Shown: piece by piece, positions 12,549-12,823 of the stretch
Layout: every line of letters begins with the position of its first letter
Position numbering within the stretch: the stretch's first letter is position 1
Assembly: GCA_036390995.1 (NCBI GenBank)
Contig: DASWAT010000065.1
Location: 1-12,823, forward strand
Source: DASQQQ01 sp036390995
GTDB taxonomy: Bacteria; Actinomycetota; UBA4738; HRBIN12
Length of the DNA stretch: 12,823 nucleotides
Reading direction: 5' to 3'
Program-made: the position numbers and the translations under genes
The notes under the pieces: model-generated
The model's input: the letters and a program-made list of their open reading frames with translations, nothing else
The model's database searches: none
Told to the model about the DNA's origin: nothing

Positions 12549-12823
12549 TTAGCCTCCGACCGCCCGAAGCATCGTCCCCATGACCATGTCGTTCGTGGTC
12601 TCGGGGCTCGTGCCGCAGAGGATCGCCCAGACGCCCTCGTCGAGGGACATCGCGAGCGATTGGTGTGGCGCGCCCGTGGGTTCCGACTCCCAGTTCGGCA
12701 CGGCCCAGCTCGGCGGGTTATCGGCGTCGCGCGTTGCGACCTGCACCATGTCCTCGTACGTCATGTCGGGCAGCAACCGAATGACGACCATCGCGGATTG
12801 CACGGTCTCGACCGCGGTGTAAT
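12549..12823 (-). CDS. C-terminal part of a protein, possibly cupredoxin-like
   Basis: The frame is open to the window edge, so the start lies outside; about 90 residues are visible. An internal GTG at 12803 and ATG at 12791 exist, but upstream residues (YTAVETV) read on in frame, so they need not be starts. Visible: VVIRLLPDMTYEDMVQVATRD, PSWAVPNWESEPTGAPHQSLAMSLDEGVWAILCGTSPETTNDMVMGTMLRAV. The order 'RLLPDMTYEDM...', 'LDEGVWAILCGTSPE' and 'MVMGTMLRAV' recalls a family of small secreted actinobacterial proteins of cupredoxin-like build, in which a strand, 'L.pG.Yvl.C', and a terminal 'GM...' motif appear near the C-terminus. Copper binding is not shown. It fits its two secreted neighbours on the same strand. 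Confidence 0.6.
   Translation of the reverse strand, partial: YTAVETVQSAMVVIRLLPDMTYEDMVQVATRDADNPPSWAVPNWESEPTGAPHQSLAMSLDEGVWAILCGTSPETTNDMVMGTMLRAVGG

Noticed and set aside
1..12823. tRNA, rRNA, CRISPR, transposase, integrase or toxin-antitoxin genes
   Set aside because: No repeats with regular spacers, no terminal inverted repeats with a transposase, no cloverleaf-like sequence and no small paired frames of that kind were seen.

Overview
The window is high-GC, densely coded DNA with strong G/C preference at third codon positions. Gene types are those of a soil or sediment actinomycete-like bacterium: a CoxG plus CoxI/MocA pair, secreted beta-rich proteins, GTG starts, and several starts preceded by a TANNNT hexamer 6-7 nt upstream. 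I infer an uncultured Actinomycetota; the sequence does not allow a finer assignment. There are no tRNA or rRNA genes, insertion sequences, CRISPR arrays or phage genes.

Layout. 1-1043 (+): the 3' part of a CoxG-like gene, overlapped by a molybdenum-cofactor nucleotidyltransferase-like gene; this is the tail of a molybdenum hydroxylase accessory cluster. 1153-1816 (-): a secreted CAP-domain protein whose leader carries a clear class I cyclic-di-GMP riboswitch, preceded by a sigma-28/WhiG-like promoter. 1847-3291: a Nit-type amidase (-) and an uncharacterised protein (+), divergent, with overlapping -10 hexamers. 3299-4353: a YceI-like lipocalin-fold protein (-) and an HxlR-type regulator (+), divergent around a compact dyad-containing control region. 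4364-6840: a class III aminotransferase (-) and a membrane-anchored polysaccharide deacetylase (+), divergent. 6847-10177 (-): a PLP decarboxylase-like protein, preceded by one continuous frame encoding an MFS transporter joined to a metallo-beta-lactamase-fold enzyme. 10246-11160 (-): an atypical SDR/NmrA-like protein. 11402-12823 (-): two small secreted proteins and the end of a third gene, closed by hairpins.

How they may work together. Most units are independent housekeeping or accessory functions. The most structured part is the CAP gene: the aptamer, a helix that would hide the ribosome binding site, and the promoter type all point to control by c-di-GMP and a motility or development sigma factor. 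The second cluster of interest is the transporter/hydrolase fusion followed after 10 nt by an amino-acid decarboxylase-like enzyme that lacks the usual active-site Cys; it may form an uptake-and-conversion unit for an unknown substrate. I found no convincing wholly new defence or mobile system.
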